This document shows, piece by piece, positions 63,911-64,000 of a stretch of 64,000 nt of DNA. Position numbers and translations under genes: made by a program. A model generated the notes under the pieces. The model was not told the origin of the DNA and searched no databases. It was given only the letters and a program-made list of their open reading frames with translations. How positions within the stretch are numbered: the first letter of the stretch is position 1; the number at the start of each line of letters is the position of its first letter. The DNA lies in assembly GCF_947493595.1 (NCBI RefSeq), contig NZ_CANLRL010000003.1:248001-312000 (forward strand), in the 5' to 3' direction. The stretch is from an uncultured Shimia sp. Lineage in GTDB: Bacteria; Pseudomonadota; Alphaproteobacteria; Rhodobacterales; Rhodobacteraceae.

Positions 63911-64000
63911 TTGCAGAATTTCGTTCGAATTCCCAGAGATCTTGGGCATGCGGTCCGTCAGGCTCGTCGAGAGAAGAACTGGACGCAGTCCGATCTCGCC
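63911..64000 (+). CDS. HipB-like XRE-family antitoxin (3' end outside window)
   Basis: A TTG start at 63911 with a GGAGGCAGGC ribosome site opens 30 codons to the window edge: MQNFVRIPRDLGHAVRQARR then EKNWTQSDLA. This is the start of an XRE/Cro helix-turn-helix as in HipB-type antitoxins. The kinase partner HipA would be expected next. Because only 30 residues are seen, the class is likely but not certain. Confidence 0.65.
   Translation, partial: MQNFVRIPRDLGHAVRQARREKNWTQSDLA

Larger units (their letters stand above)
60690..64000. mobile_element. Left part of an integrated island at tRNA-Cys (right end outside window)
   Basis: To the right of the tRNA-Cys fragment gene content switches to an HTH replication-type protein, an HTH/PIN toxin-antitoxin pair, an AbiEi-like antitoxin and a HipB-like gene. 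By the geometry of tRNA integration, the intact tRNA-Cys and an integrase should lie to the right, beyond 64000. No integrase is inside the window, so the type (phage, plasmid-like or conjugative) is open. Confidence 0.65.

Overview
The window looks like chromosomal DNA of a marine alphaproteobacterium of the Rhodobacteraceae (Roseobacter group). I infer this from the protein families and their order: the ribosomal cluster, an Aap-type amino acid transporter, a DegP-like protease beside rarA, an ATP12 chaperone beside an RluA-type synthase, several DUF1127 proteins and an RTX protein with a Hint domain. Genus cannot be fixed by reading alone.

Layout. At 1-2100 lie the end of an AraC-type regulator, a LysE-type exporter and an exported protein of unknown role. 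From 2162 to 16945 runs the distal half of the ribosomal protein supercluster: rpmC-rpsQ-rplN-rplX-rplE-rpsN-rpsH-rplF-rplR-rpsE-rpmD, then rplO-secY-adk, then rpsM-rpsK-rpoA-rplQ. It is broken by other genes before rpmC, between rpmD and rplO (three DUF1127 proteins, an SRPBCC protein with a divergent WYL regulator, an M20 amidohydrolase) and between adk and rpsM (a beta-barrel protein). Each block restarts with a promoter-like sequence with a 17-base C-rich spacer. From 17093 to 24879 follow a hydrolase, a flavoprotein oxidase, a DegP-like protease, rarA, crcB, a pseudouridine synthase, a HAD phosphatase and ATP12. From 25080 to 29642 is aapJQMP.

From 29694 to 34780, mostly on the minus strand, are a DUF411 protein, a SixA-like phosphatase, a ferredoxin-like protein, a sterol-desaturase-family protein, argB, two monooxygenase-fold proteins, rnpA and rpmH. 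rpmH is too short for many gene callers. From 35188 to 38896 are a TVP38 membrane protein, a MerA-like flavoprotein, an orphan histidine kinase and tRNA-Arg(ACG). From 38998 to 42181 is a LysR regulator divergent from a hydrolase/NTF2/PNPOx operon. A second LysR gene diverges from ugpBAEC plus a glycerophosphodiesterase (43305-48461). A Na/Pi cotransporter, a small P-loop protein and a hybrid histidine kinase follow. Next come two convergent RTX proteins sharing a perfect 15-bp terminator stem, then a TagB-like glycerophosphotransferase.

The right end is the most unusual part. At 60642-60689 lies a displaced 3' piece of tRNA-Cys on the minus strand. That is what a tyrosine-integrase element leaves at its far end. 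To its right are an HTH replication-type gene with an internal iteron-like cluster beside AT-rich DNA, an HTH/PIN toxin-antitoxin pair, an AbiEi-like antitoxin (DUF6088) with no adjacent toxin, a divergent control region with three sets of symmetric repeats, and the start of a HipB-like gene cut by the window edge. I read this as the left end of an integrated defence or plasmid-maintenance island that continues beyond the window. An intact tRNA-Cys and an integrase are expected on the far side.
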